This document shows positions 15,044 through 26,900 of a DNA stretch of 34,173 nt, one piece after another (within the stretch, counting starts at the first letter, position 1; every line of letters begins with the position of its first letter). The DNA is from CAINVV01 sp031432175 (lineage in GTDB: Bacteria; Bacteroidota; Bacteroidia; Bacteroidales; Prolixibacteraceae). The position numbers were made by a program, and so were the translations under genes. Location of the stretch: the NCBI GenBank assembly GCA_964358545.1, contig CAYHQN010000036.1, forward strand, positions 1-34,173, in the 5' to 3' direction. The notes beneath the pieces are model-generated. The model had not been told where the DNA came from. It did no database searches and saw only the letters and a program-made list of their open reading frames with translations.

Positions 15044-18000
15044 AATCCTTCTTTCATTCTCCTTGATGTTGCTGGCTTACGGATTGAATGCCCAGACCGG
15101 CGGACCCGGCCAGCCTGAGTTTATGCAATTCCAGCAAGCAGGCACCTCGAATTTGGTCAACCCTTCATCGGGTTCATTTTCCTATCAGATTCCCTTGTTC
15201 ACCATTGGCGGCTATCCGATGAATTTAACCTATCAATCCGGAATTCAAATGGAAGATGTTGCTTCCATGGTTGGTTTGGGATGGAATTTGAATGCCGGAA
15301 GTATAGTCAGAACTTTAAGAGGATTACCTGACGACTTCAACGGGGATCCCATCATCAAGGAATATTCTGTCAAACCCAACGAAACTTTTGGCGGCAAATT
15401 GGGGGTAGATCTGGAAATAGCCGGATTGCCTCCATCTCTCGGTATTTCTGTAGGAGCAGGTTTAGGCGTTTTCTATAATAATTACAAAGGATGGGGGTTG
15501 GAACCCTCCTTAAGCGGCTCGGCCAGTCTAAGTGCACAATCCAATGCAGGTGTTGGAGGAAGCGCCTCTTTGGGAATGGGAGTTTCTGTTAATTCTCAAT
15601 CGGGGGTTGATAAATATTTGAGTCCGAGTATAGGACTTAAACTGGGGAAAGGTAATGACAAATTAGGCATTTCACTGGGTAAAACATGGTCTGTCAATTC
15701 CAACGAAGGATTGAAAAGTAGCATGAATGCAGGATTGAGTTACGTTAGATATTCTCCAAATCAGACAAGAAATGGAGTAAGCGGCGGCTATAAGGTGAGC
15801 GAAAGACACACGGATCAATCCTCTATGTCACTTCTTGGTTTATCCAATTGTTCATATCTGAACAATTCTTTCCAGCCAGATATTGATTATCCATTTCTGA
15901 ACAGCTCGGGTACCTATTCCGGCGCAATGGGTTGGGACGCCTATTATGTAGATCCGAACATCAGGGTAACCGGTTATTTTTCTAAACAAACATTGGCTAC
16001 AACCAGCCAGACTTTTGCTGCATATGGGTCAATGTACGAGAGCAATTCGATCGGAGGAAACTCGCTGATGGATTTTAACCGGGAGAAAAGGCTCCCCTAT
16101 TTCATTGGCGAATCAAAAATATTGCCCATCCCATTCAAAACCCCGGATGTTTTTAACCTGAACGGACAAGGTTTATCCATGACCTTTTCGGTCAGTAAAA
16201 ATGATATAGGCATGGTTGGAGATGCTGAGGCGATTATCAATTCGAACGGCACTCAGGCTGGTGCTGAGGTGAATTTAGGTGCACTTTTCAAAGCCGGCGC
16301 CAACTTTGGGACTTCCACCTCATTTCAAAAAACCGGGAAATGGAACCCAACCAATGTCAACTTCAAACCTGAACAGGATGTGATTGGGAACAGCTTTTAT
16401 CAGCAGTTTTGCTTCAAGAATCATGGGGAAATCAACAAATTTAATTATTCTGCATTCTCCTTTTTGGGAGACTATAATCCTGTGCAATTCAATCTTCTGA
16501 ATGAGACCCTCCTGACACAATATTTAAGCAATGGAAGCCATGTTACATCCAATGTACTGAACACGGTACAATCCGTTCGGCAGTCAACAATCAATTATCT
16601 GACAGCAAATGAGGCGGATAAAATTGGGTTTGACAAACAAATAAAATATTACAATTTCAACAACACACCGGCGCCTCCGCTGAATAGAATATCTGAATAT
16701 CGTAAGGGGCATCACCTTTCAGAAATTGAGGTTACACAGCCCGATGGTATGAAATATGTTTTTGGCATACCCGTATACAACATCTCTCAAAAGGAGGTCA
16801 GTTTCAACGTCACAGGCAATACCACGGATCCGGTAAAAAATCTGGTTCATTATACAAAAAACCTGGATAATACATCAGGCAACAACAAGGGAATTGACAA
16901 CTTTTTTGAATCTACCGCAACCCCGGCTTATGTGACTCAATTCCTGATCACTGCCGTTTTAAGCCCCGATTACAGGGACCTTACCAACGATGGAATTACC
17001 GAAGACGATCTGGGCAACTATGTCAAATTCAGCTACTTTAAAGAAAACTTCAGCTACAACTGGAGAACTCCGTTTGCCAAAGATTTCGCAACCTACAACA
17101 AGGGATTAAGAAGTGATGATCAGGATGACAAAGGCACCTATGTCTTTGGCAGTAAAGAACTTTGGTATGTTCGTTCCATTGAGTCAAAGACGGAGATTGC
17201 TGAATTCCACTACAGCCAAAGGCTGGACGGATATGGGGTGATCGATGAAAATGGGGGGAAGAATACAGGTCAGTTTTTAAGCGAGCTTGACTACATAGAG
17301 GTCTACTCGTTACCCGATCGCGCCAGGAATGGCAACAATGCTACGCCAATCAAAACCATTCATTTTGACTACAACAATTTATTGTGCAAGAATATTGATA
17401 ATGGAGTTGTCGCCACTAATGGTAAACTGGCCTTAAACAAGGTGGATTTTACCTATGAGCATTCAAAAGAGGGAAAACTCACACCGTATGTTTTTGGATA
17501 TGGCAATAAACCGAATCAGGCGAATGTTAACCCGGATTACAACATCAGAAGTGTCAACCGATGGGGTTACTACCAGGAAAATGGATCCAATTATAGCGAT
17601 TGTTCTGATGGCTCACCACTCTCCAATATTGATTTCCCTTATGCCTTGCAAAACAAATCCATCATGGATCAAAATGCATTCGCATGGAATTTAACTGATA
17701 TCACCATCCCGGGAGGCGGCAAGTTAAAAGTTGAATATGAAACCAACGATTATGGGTACATCCAGGATAAAACTGCAGGTCAAATGTTTATGATATCTGG
17801 CATTGGGAGCTCATCGTCACCCACAATAAACGGGAATTCCCTTTATGGTCCAATCTCGGACCTTAAAAATCGAATATATTTCAATTTGACAAGTTCCATA
17901 TCAAATGCAAATCCTGTTGAAGCCAGAAAGGAATTGGAAGAGAATTATATAAAAGATATCAAAGACGGGTTTTTGTACTATAAATTTTATGTGAACTTAA

Positions 18001-20993
18001 GCGGTAACAAATATGAATACATCACTGGCTATGCCAAAATAAGAGACTATGGATTAGCAAGCAATACAGTTGCCTATGTGGAATTGGAGCCTGTCGCTAT
18101 TGATGATGAAAACAACCTGATCAAATGCAGTCCCATCCTCAAAACCGCGTTCCAGTTCATGAGAATCAACCGAAACAGCATGGTGTTCAACAATACATCC
18201 ATAGGCGCTCCTGCCAATTTTGGCGCGTTCATTCAATCCTTACCTGGGACAATAAGCCAACTGGGCAACCAAATATCTGCCTCATCCATGGGTGTGAATC
18301 TGTATTGCTCAACTATGAATTTCTGCAAAGAGGTTTCATTGGCAAAAAGTTTTATCCGTCTCTACAACCCTGCAAAAAAGAAAATAGCCGGTGGCAGTCG
18401 TGTAAAACAAATTAGTATTGACGACAATTGGAATGCCATGACCGGCAATACGCATCAGAATAAATCGTACACCACTTCCTATGATTATACGACTGAAGAG
18501 ACGAATCCGCTGAACAACAGCAAAGTGACAATAAGTTCCGGAGTTGCTGATTATGAACCAATGGTGGGTGGTGATGAGATTTCCCTGAAACAACCCATCT
18601 TTTATTCCGATAAAAAGAAACTAGCGCCGGACAACGATTATTTCGTTGAAGAACCGGTAAATGAATCACTTTTCCCTGCTCCTCAGATAACCTATGGAAA
18701 GGTTACTCAAATTACCAATGATACAAATCTCAATGTAGCCAAAACCGGAAAAATTATCAATGAGTTCTTTACCGCAAAGGATTATCCTGTAAAAGTTGCC
18801 CGGACTGCAATTGATGAAAAGAGGGATAAAACCCAATTCAATCCTATTCAGCTTCCATTTGTAGCCATTGATCAGCAGCATGATTTTGCCTCTGTTTCTC
18901 AGGGTTATTCAATTGAGTTGAACAACATGAGCGGTTTAGCGAAAGCCACGTGGGTGTATAATCAAAATGGAGATCCGGTTTCCGGGGAGGTCTCTGAATA
19001 CTTTCCGAACAATGACCACTTCACTACAATTGACCACAGTGGCAGGATCTCCCACAATAACAAAATGGGATTATCAGCCGAATATACCATTGACGGAAAA
19101 AAAAGCTATGATCAATCTGTCTCCACTTCTTACAACGCGAATTTGAATATGGCCGTTTTCGGAATAGTTCCCATCCCGATCATCATGCCCTTGTATTCCC
19201 AGATGACGGAAGAGAAGCAATTTCAGTCGATCGTTGTCAACAAGATAATTCATCGGAATGGCCTTTTAAGAAGTAAAACAGTTTACGAACAAAGCTCATC
19301 GGTCTCCACAGAAAATTTAGCCTTTGATGAGATAACCGGAGAAGTCCTTCTAACGAAACTGGCCAATGAATTCAACGACACGATATTTTCCTTCAAATAC
19401 CCTGCCTGGTGGATATACGAAGGAATGGGGCCATCCTATACAAATACGAAATTAAAAATCAACAGCACAAATCTATCCGTTTTTAAACCGTTTTTAAAAG
19501 TGGGGGATGAGTTAAAATCTATCGGTTCAGTTCCCCGGTTATGGGTGAAAGATGTGAATTCATCCATTCCAATATTAGTAAATGATTTTGGTTCACAAAT
19601 AACTATCTCAGGTAACGAATACCAGGTGTATAATTCTGCTGCAAAAAATCTTCTATCGGCATCTGCAGGTCAGGTAATTACCTGGAATCAGAATCCTTTG
19701 GCCAACGGAGTCACTTTGGAATTTGGTCAACTCAAGACACTGAACAGTTCTGCGATTGAGTACTATGACGATGCCGTTATGTATTGTGATTCCTGTGTTG
19801 CAATCATCAACCGGATGGGGAAAAATGATTTCTTATCGGGAAAGAAAGGAAATTTTAAACCCAAACGAACCTGGTTCTTTTTGGAAGATAGGTCTCCGGT
19901 TAACCTGGCTAACGGAATTACAAATATTAAGGAACAAGGGTTATTCAAAATATACACTAACTTCTGGGGACTGCCTGCAAATCCATCCTTAAATTGGACA
20001 CCCGGTTATGCCAACTGGGAGTGGAAAGAAAAAGTCAATTTGACAAATGTTGATGGCCAAACCATTGAAACTGAAGATAGAATAGGAAGAAAGACAGCAA
20101 ATTTACTGGGGTACAAAAATACACTGATCACAGCCCAGGCTACCAATGCGGCATATGGAGAGACTTATTTTGATGGTTTTGAAGATTATTACTGTGCCTA
20201 CTGTCCATTACCAATAAAGCCAACTGAATTCGATAGAGCTCATCCTATGCCTGCATCGCAGATGAGGCGGACAAGTACATCATCGATAATGCCGGCTGAA
20301 TCAGACTCACAACACAGTTTTTTGGAACTGAAAAGAGTAAAAGTGGTAAAGGGCCGTCCGTTTATTTCGAACACCGAATCACATACCGGCAAATACTCTT
20401 TAGAGATTCAGGGTTCGCTTTCTTTTACAATTTCCCCGCCAGTTGCCTGCAAAGGGGACAGAGGAAATCATGATAACACGGCATCAGGCACAAACGGTAA
20501 GTCTGTAAATGATTCGGGATGTATTGAATGTATAGGAGGATTTTCCCCTGATACAAACACTAAATATGTCTTTTCCTGCTGGGTTAAGGTGAACAATCCT
20601 CAACCCATTATCTCCTGCAGTGATGCATCAGTTGATATAACATGCAGTGGTTCAGCATCTATCAGTTTAAAATCCGAGGGTCCGGTGATAGAAGGCTGGC
20701 AAAGAGTCATGGGAACTTTCACTACATCTTCCAATAATAATGTCTCCGTCAATTTAAAGCAAGGCAATGCAACAACTTTTTTTGATGACCTGAGGATTTT
20801 CCCGGCAGATGGCAATATGGTTTCCTATGTGTATGATGATGTCAATCTAAGACTTACCTACAGCCTTGATGAAAACAATTATTTCACCAAAAATGAATAC
20901 AACAATCAGGGAGAGCTGAGACGCATTAAAAAAGAGACCGAAAAGGGAATTGTGACCATCAAAGAGGTTAATTCATCCCTGGTAAAACATTAA
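15027..20993 (+). CDS. SpvB/TcB-like RHS-associated exported protein
   Basis: A 1988-residue protein with a signal peptide (cleavage near GLNAQ). Its N-terminus resembles the SpvB/TcB start of RHS proteins: PSSGSFSYQIPLFTIGG, then LTYQSGIQMEDVASMVGLGW and NLNAGSIVR. A Gly/Ser-rich beta insert spans about residues 125-260. A region with QPDGMKYVFGIPVYN follows. Near the C-terminus is a carbohydrate-binding-like sandwich (about 1715-1915, ending FFDDLRIFP). The end is a YD-type segment, SYVYDDVNLRLTY, then KKETEKGIVTIKE, which I recognise as recurrent in phylum relatives. It has no toxin-like tip. It overlaps the preceding gene by 17 bp and stops 5 bp before the RHS gene, an arrangement like tcB-tcC. 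The inferred role is one half of a cocoon. Confidence 0.82.
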   Translation: MIVKNKILLSFSLMLLAYGLNAQTGGPGQPEFMQFQQAGTSNLVNPSSGSFSYQIPLFTIGGYPMNLTYQSGIQMEDVASMVGLGWNLNAGSIVRTLRGLPDDFNGDPIIKEYSVKPNETFGGKLGVDLEIAGLPPSLGISVGAGLGVFYNNYKGWGLEPSLSGSASLSAQSNAGVGGSASLGMGVSVNSQSGVDKYLSPSIGLKLGKGNDKLGISLGKTWSVNSNEGLKSSMNAGLSYVRYSPNQTRNGVSGGYKVSERHTDQSSMSLLGLSNCSYLNNSFQPDIDYPFLNSSGTYSGAMGWDAYYVDPNIRVTGYFSKQTLATTSQTFAAYGSMYESNSIGGNSLMDFNREKRLPYFIGESKILPIPFKTPDVFNLNGQGLSMTFSVSKNDIGMVGDAEAIINSNGTQAGAEVNLGALFKAGANFGTSTSFQKTGKWNPTNVNFKPEQDVIGNSFYQQFCFKNHGEINKFNYSAFSFLGDYNPVQFNLLNETLLTQYLSNGSHVTSNVLNTVQSVRQSTINYLTANEADKIGFDKQIKYYNFNNTPAPPLNRISEYRKGHHLSEIEVTQPDGMKYVFGIPVYNISQKEVSFNVTGNTTDPVKNLVHYTKNLDNTSGNNKGIDNFFESTATPAYVTQFLITAVLSPDYRDLTNDGITEDDLGNYVKFSYFKENFSYNWRTPFAKDFATYNKGLRSDDQDDKGTYVFGSKELWYVRSIESKTEIAEFHYSQRLDGYGVIDENGGKNTGQFLSELDYIEVYSLPDRARNGNNATPIKTIHFDYNNLLCKNIDNGVVATNGKLALNKVDFTYEHSKEGKLTPYVFGYGNKPNQANVNPDYNIRSVNRWGYYQENGSNYSDCSDGSPLSNIDFPYALQNKSIMDQNAFAWNLTDITIPGGGKLKVEYETNDYGYIQDKTAGQMFMISGIGSSSSPTINGNSLYGPISDLKNRIYFNLTSSISNANPVEARKELEENYIKDIKDGFLYYKFYVNLSGNKYEYITGYAKIRDYGLASNTVAYVELEPVAIDDENNLIKCSPILKTAFQFMRINRNSMVFNNTSIGAPANFGAFIQSLPGTISQLGNQISASSMGVNLYCSTMNFCKEVSLAKSFIRLYNPAKKKIAGGSRVKQISIDDNWNAMTGNTHQNKSYTTSYDYTTEETNPLNNSKVTISSGVADYEPMVGGDEISLKQPIFYSDKKKLAPDNDYFVEEPVNESLFPAPQITYGKVTQITNDTNLNVAKTGKIINEFFTAKDYPVKVARTAIDEKRDKTQFNPIQLPFVAIDQQHDFASVSQGYSIELNNMSGLAKATWVYNQNGDPVSGEVSEYFPNNDHFTTIDHSGRISHNNKMGLSAEYTIDGKKSYDQSVSTSYNANLNMAVFGIVPIPIIMPLYSQMTEEKQFQSIVVNKIIHRNGLLRSKTVYEQSSSVSTENLAFDEITGEVLLTKLANEFNDTIFSFKYPAWWIYEGMGPSYTNTKLKINSTNLSVFKPFLKVGDELKSIGSVPRLWVKDVNSSIPILVNDFGSQITISGNEYQVYNSAAKNLLSASAGQVITWNQNPLANGVTLEFGQLKTLNSSAIEYYDDAVMYCDSCVAIINRMGKNDFLSGKKGNFKPKRTWFFLEDRSPVNLANGITNIKEQGLFKIYTNFWGLPANPSLNWTPGYANWEWKEKVNLTNVDGQTIETEDRIGRKTANLLGYKNTLITAQATNAAYGETYFDGFEDYYCAYCPLPIKPTEFDRAHPMPASQMRRTSTSSIMPAESDSQHSFLELKRVKVVKGRPFISNTESHTGKYSLEIQGSLSFTISPPVACKGDRGNHDNTASGTNGKSVNDSGCIECIGGFSPDTNTKYVFSCWVKVNNPQPIISCSDASVDITCSGSASISLKSEGPVIEGWQRVMGTFTTSSNNNVSVNLKQGNATTFFDDLRIFPADGNMVSYVYDDVNLRLTYSLDENNYFTKNEYNNQGELRRIKKETEKGIVTIKEVNSSLVKH

Positions 20994-20998
20994 TAACT

Positions 20999-23900
20999 AT
21001 GGCAATGCATAAACTTACGCTAATATTATTACTGCCTTTTTTTGCTATTAATGTATTTGCAAAGCAGTATCCTAAAATTGATTTCCTCTTATCAGGAAAT
21101 GCCTTGATGGCATACAAAGAGGGGTCCCTCAATTTTCCCGCCACCCTGCCAAATGTCAATCCTGACCAGCTGAATAATTCTAACAGAGTTACTTCCTATC
21201 AAAATACAATAGCATTATTTCTCAAAAATCAATCGGCCTTTCATGCCAATGCCAAAGTGACCGTATCGGCAAACCTTCAATATTTCCCAATTAATATCTC
21301 ATCAGCACCCGTTTCTAAAACGATCACGCTGGAAATTAACAACAGTGTTGATACGCTAACCAAAAGTATTATTTCCAGCATTTATGCGTTTAAAAATGCC
21401 TATAAGGTTGAGTTAACGATTACCAATGTAGTTGTTACTTCCGATGCAGGTACTGACTTAACCCAATTGAAAACCAAATTGGCCGATTTTATTGAATTAA
21501 ATATAGGGTTTCAGGAAGAACGGCTTACCCGAATCAATTACAACATTTTTCCAACGAGTCTGACCGCTTGTGAAGATCAGGCAACTGACGAACTGGTTAT
21601 CAACTGGAGCACTGTATCTGATGCTGAAAAATATGAATTGGAATACACCTTTGTGGATGATTACTCTGACAATTACGCTATTCCCATCAATCCAGCAAAC
21701 ATCCCTTTTAATTTCAAGGACAACAGTACCCGTGTCTCTCTAAAAGAAACCTATTATCGTTTCCCATTGGTTTTTGAAAGAGGCTATCTAATGTACAGAG
21801 TCAGAGCTATCGGACGGGGCGGCAATAACCTTGAGTTCCCGGTGTACTGCAGATGGAGCGGGGCTGAGAATGGAAAAGTCTCCACTTTTGCCAATAAGTT
21901 CTACCATGGCATCGCACATTCGGCCGACAAAATGAACTGGCAGGCAGCTTCCACTTTTGCTGAGGATGGAAAGCGCAGTGATATAGTTGGTTATATGGAT
22001 GGAACCTTTCGTTCAAGACAGACCGTAACCGGAATAAATCTGGAACCACAGTTACCAAATAACCAAATATTTTTTGAAAGCTCCGATTGTTTTCAACCAG
22101 GCAGTGTGAAAGAGCGGGAAGTAATAGCCGGTGAGACCATATACGATTACCAGGGCAGACCTGCTGTAAATATTTTACCCGTACCAACCAATTCAAAAAA
22201 ACTAGAATATTTACCGCTTTTGAATATCAGCAACAATGTAAACTCACCCAATACGACAAGAAAACCATATAACTGGCAGGACTTTGATAAACCAAACTTC
22301 ACTTGTCCCAATACCAATAAGTTATTTCAACAACCTGATGCTACCTCCGGTATCATGGGTGCAGCAGCCTATTATTCAAACAATAATCCGAATAAACTTG
22401 GTTTTAATGCATTTATCCCTGATGCAGAGGGTTTCCCGTTTACACAACTAAGCTATTTGCAGGATAATACGGGAAGAGTAGCGGCTCAAAGCGGGGTAGG
22501 TACTGCTTTTCAATTTGTTAACCATCACGAAACAAGGTTCTATTATGCCGCTCCCAACCAGGAAGAACTTGACCGCATGTTTGGTACGGAGGTTGGTGAT
22601 GCATTAAGATACAAGAAAAACGCTGTGATGGATCCAAATGGGCAGGTTTCTGTAGCCTATATAAATCCTGAAGGCAAAACCATAGCAACAGCTCTGGCAG
22701 GGAAAGCGCCTGATAATCTTGATCCTCTTGCCAATCAAACAACGAATACCATTGACATCTCCCTGATGAGTAAAAATGTGATGAATCCCGTCGACAAAAC
22801 ACTTGTCATTGAGCATCAGTTCGTGGTAACATCCGACAATACTGATTATACATTCGATTATGCGATCAATCCGGAAACGCTTACTGCAGAGTTATGTACC
22901 GGATTCCAGGTTTGTCTTGATTGTATTTATGACATAGATATTACACTCAACCATACTGAAAGCTGTACAGGCGCCCCATTGGTTTCCTATTCCGGAACCA
23001 TTGGTGATTTGCTGAACAGTAACGGTAAAACTGATTTGAACTGCAACAACAGCAGCAGTACCGGATCCTATCCCCGTCACATTGTAAAGACTCTTGGAAT
23101 AGGCACTTATACCATTACAAAAAAAATTAAGGTTAACCAGCAAGCAGCCCTTGCATACTTAGCCGAAGTCCTTAAAGATACCTGCAAATCACATTGGAAT
23201 GCCATTTTACATGATGAGCTTTCACGTGTTGATACCATGAATTGCTACAGGAGTTGTGCCAATTGTGATCAGCCGCCGGTCAAAACTGTAACATGCGATA
23301 CAACCTACTGCAAACCCAATCCCAACCGATGTGACAATATCCGGTCCATGATGCTGGCCGATATCTCGCCTGGTGGCCAATATGCACAATTTGCAAGAAA
23401 TGCCAATGGCGCCGTCGATGCCAGCACTTATCCACTGTCAATTTTTAATCCTGGCAACATATTACCCTCTTTACCTACTCTTGTACAAATCAACCTCGCC
23501 TTGTCCCCATCCAGTTTTGCTAATTATAGTGACCTGGTTAATAATTGGTTGCCTGAGTATGCTGAAAAGCTACTCCCTATGCACCCCGAACATTGCCTGC
23601 TGGGCTGGTGCAGTTCCGATCAGATTGGCGCTACCCTGGATTTTGATTCCCAGATTCTTTCAACACAGTATTTTGGGGATGCTGTTACCAAAGGTTATTT
23701 TACCCAGGGTAGTCCGCTTCCCAATACCAATGTTAAACCGTACGAGCAATTGCTGAACATGGACCCATGGTTTTTGAACAATGCTAATCCGGCTATTAAA
23801 ACTGCCCTGTTAAATAAACTTAAGAATTACGGTTGTTCTGCGACTATACCCGCCGATGAATTTGCCATGCAGATGGCCTGGTGTGCCCACAACAATCCTC

Positions 23901-26900
23901 CTCCAAACCAACAAGGTTCAACACCGGCGATGAATCCTGCCGCACCTCCGTGCAACCTGCCAACAAATTATTTAAGTACACACGGTTTTGGAACTGATCC
24001 GAATGTGGCTGACCTCGAATGGACCTACCTTCGCTCCCTTTATTTATCGGCTAAAAATGAAGTGATACAGACAAGCATGAATGCTTATGCTGATGCCAAT
24101 AACTGCAATTCACGTTGTATTGGCGCGAAGGATTACAATGGCTGGGCACAGTTCTCCTGGAATGTACCAAATTTTGCCTCACTGCATAATTTTCAGCCTT
24201 GCCAGTCATCGGCCAATCCGTTTGTTTGGTTGCTTTACGAGGATAAACAAAACCGGTTTGGCACCAGTCTGGACAATATTCTCAATGTAATGGCTGATGC
24301 AGGAATTTCGATGGATGTAAGCAGCGTTACGAACTATGACGATCCATGTCAGTATGCACAAGCCATTGCAAATCAGGCAGAAAGTATCAATCAGCAGGCA
24401 GCGAATACCCTTTGCGGCGGCACATCTGATGCCGGTAGCGTTTCAGATTCTACTTGTCAAAAGGCCATTGCAGGCAACCTGAACGAACTCTTCAATTCCA
24501 TCATAAGGTCCTTGCAAAGCAGCGCATCCGTTACACTGACATCAAGGCAAATACCCGCATCCATCAGTTCCATGGGGATAACCAGTGTTCGCGGATACCA
24601 GGGAGGGGATGCCAGAAATAGGTGGATCAGGATAGACCTTGATCCCTGCATGGAGATTGAAATTCCTTACCTCAAGGGAACTATAGCACCATTATCTGTA
24701 TGCTGTATCAGCAATATTACCTGTACGGGGGCCAATTCAGGACCCTGCAGTTTTGACATGAAAGTTAACTATCCCATTGATTTTCCTTCAACGATTCATG
24801 TGGTTACAAAATGCAATCTTTTTGCAGGATGCAAGCGTACATCGAAACCTGTTTGTTCTCAGCCTTCACCTTACGTGGCTGCAATCAAGGATTATCTCAA
24901 TGGGATATTCAATTTTATCACAACTTACCATGTCAATCCTGGCGCAAGTCAGCTTTCAGCCCTGTCGCCTTCTATTTTTCTAAGCGATGATGTCAGACAG
25001 TTACATACAGTAGCGCTAAATTCTGCCTCAAATTTTGTTATCAACCTCACTTATAATGATCCTCGTGGAAAGGATAAAAATTGTGCGATAACTTTGCAAA
25101 ACAATTCAGGTATCGTCGACTGGAACAATGTTAAAAACATCATCAATATTGCACCTGATCTGTCTCTTGTTCAAAATGGCATTACCCGTGATTTCATTCT
25201 AAAAGTACTTAGTGGCACGAGTCTCAGCAACCTGGCAACAGTCATAGTGAAAGGCCATGTTGATTGCTGGGTGTTGAACCAATGCCCCCCGGTGAGAACG
25301 TTGTGCGACAGCATACCTGTGATGCCCCCGTACCCTTATGTCAACAATTGCGTGAAAGATCTGTTGGCAACAGCCAATAGTAACACCAGTAATCTTTACA
25401 ACTCCTGGGTGGACAGCATGAAAACCGACCTCTTGCAGCGTTATTATGCCAAATGCCTGAAAGCGCTGGAAGTATTTAACATGAAATACGATGACAAGCA
25501 ATACCACTATACACTATATTATTATGATCAGGCCAGTAACCTTGTAAAAACCGTACCCCCGGCAGGTGTCAAATTGTTGGATCATAACCAGGCCCTGCAG
25601 GTACAAACATTCCGGCAGGCAGGCTATGCCTCTGCACTTTTGCCTTCTCACTTTAAAACAACAGTGTATCGTTTCAATACGTTGAACGAGGCAGTCTGGC
25701 AAAAAACACCGGATGCCGGAGAAAGCCGTTTCTTTTACGACGGACTGGGCAGAATTGTCGCTTCACAAAACGCACAGCAAAAGCAGGATGGCGATTTCTT
25801 CAGCTATACCAGATATGATTTATTGGGACGTATGGTCGAATCAGGCAAGCTGAAATCCGGGGTGATCAATCCCGCTTTTACCAGAAATTTCAATGGCTGG
25901 ATCAGTTTCATCAACGGTTTGTCTGCTCGGACAGAAATTACCCTTTCGCAATACGATGAACCGTACCTGCCAGCCATCTCTCAGAAATTTGGAACAACAG
26001 GGCAACGAAATTTGCGCAAACGCATCGCATCTATTTTAAGTTTTGAAACAGCGGCAAAGCTCACCAACAAGGAGTACATCCATGCCTCTCATTATACTTA
26101 TGACATTGAAGGTAATGTTTATCAGCTTATTCAGGATTACCCCAATGGCATCATTGGTGATAAATCTATGGAATACGATTATGACCTGCAAAGCGGAAAA
26201 GTGAACCGGATAACCTACCAAAGAGGCTTTATGGATCAGTTTATCCACAAGTACAGTTACGATGCTGCCAACCGCATAACACAGGTTAAAACAAGCACGA
26301 ACGGAGTGGTATGGGAAACCGATGCCGAGTACAAATACTACCGTCATGGTCCGCTTGCCCGTTTGGAATTGGGTACCGATAAGGTCCAGGGACTTGATTA
26401 TATGTATACGCTACAGGGATGGATCAAAGGGGTGAACGGTACCACAGACACCACCAAAACCGACATGGGACAGGATGGCATCATCGCCCCGATAGTCCCT
26501 GGAACTGCACCAACTGCACCGCAAATAGTTACCGTTGGAGGCATACCCATTTATATGTACACTATCGGAATGCTGTTTGGCAATGGCTTTAATGGTCCGG
26601 GCTATGGCGCCATCAACAACCCCGTGGCGCGCGATGCCTTCGGATATGTTCTTGACTATTACCCTGCCGACTATACTGCCATACAAGGTAATACATGTCT
26701 TGCCGGACTACAGCCAACTGCCGGGACTGTAAAACCCCTGTACAACGGAAATATAAGCCGTATGTACACCCAGATAAAGGCACTCGGCAACAATGGTTAC
26801 AACTATACCTACGACCAACTCAACCGGATCACCTCGCAGCATGCATGGAAAATCAGTGGCACCAGCATGTCCATGCTTCAGAACGATGCATACTGTGGTA

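Noticed and set aside
26525..26545. Another ACCGTTGG word inside the RHS gene as a LytTR site
   Set aside because: It is a single half-site within coding sequence with no partner at 21 bp.
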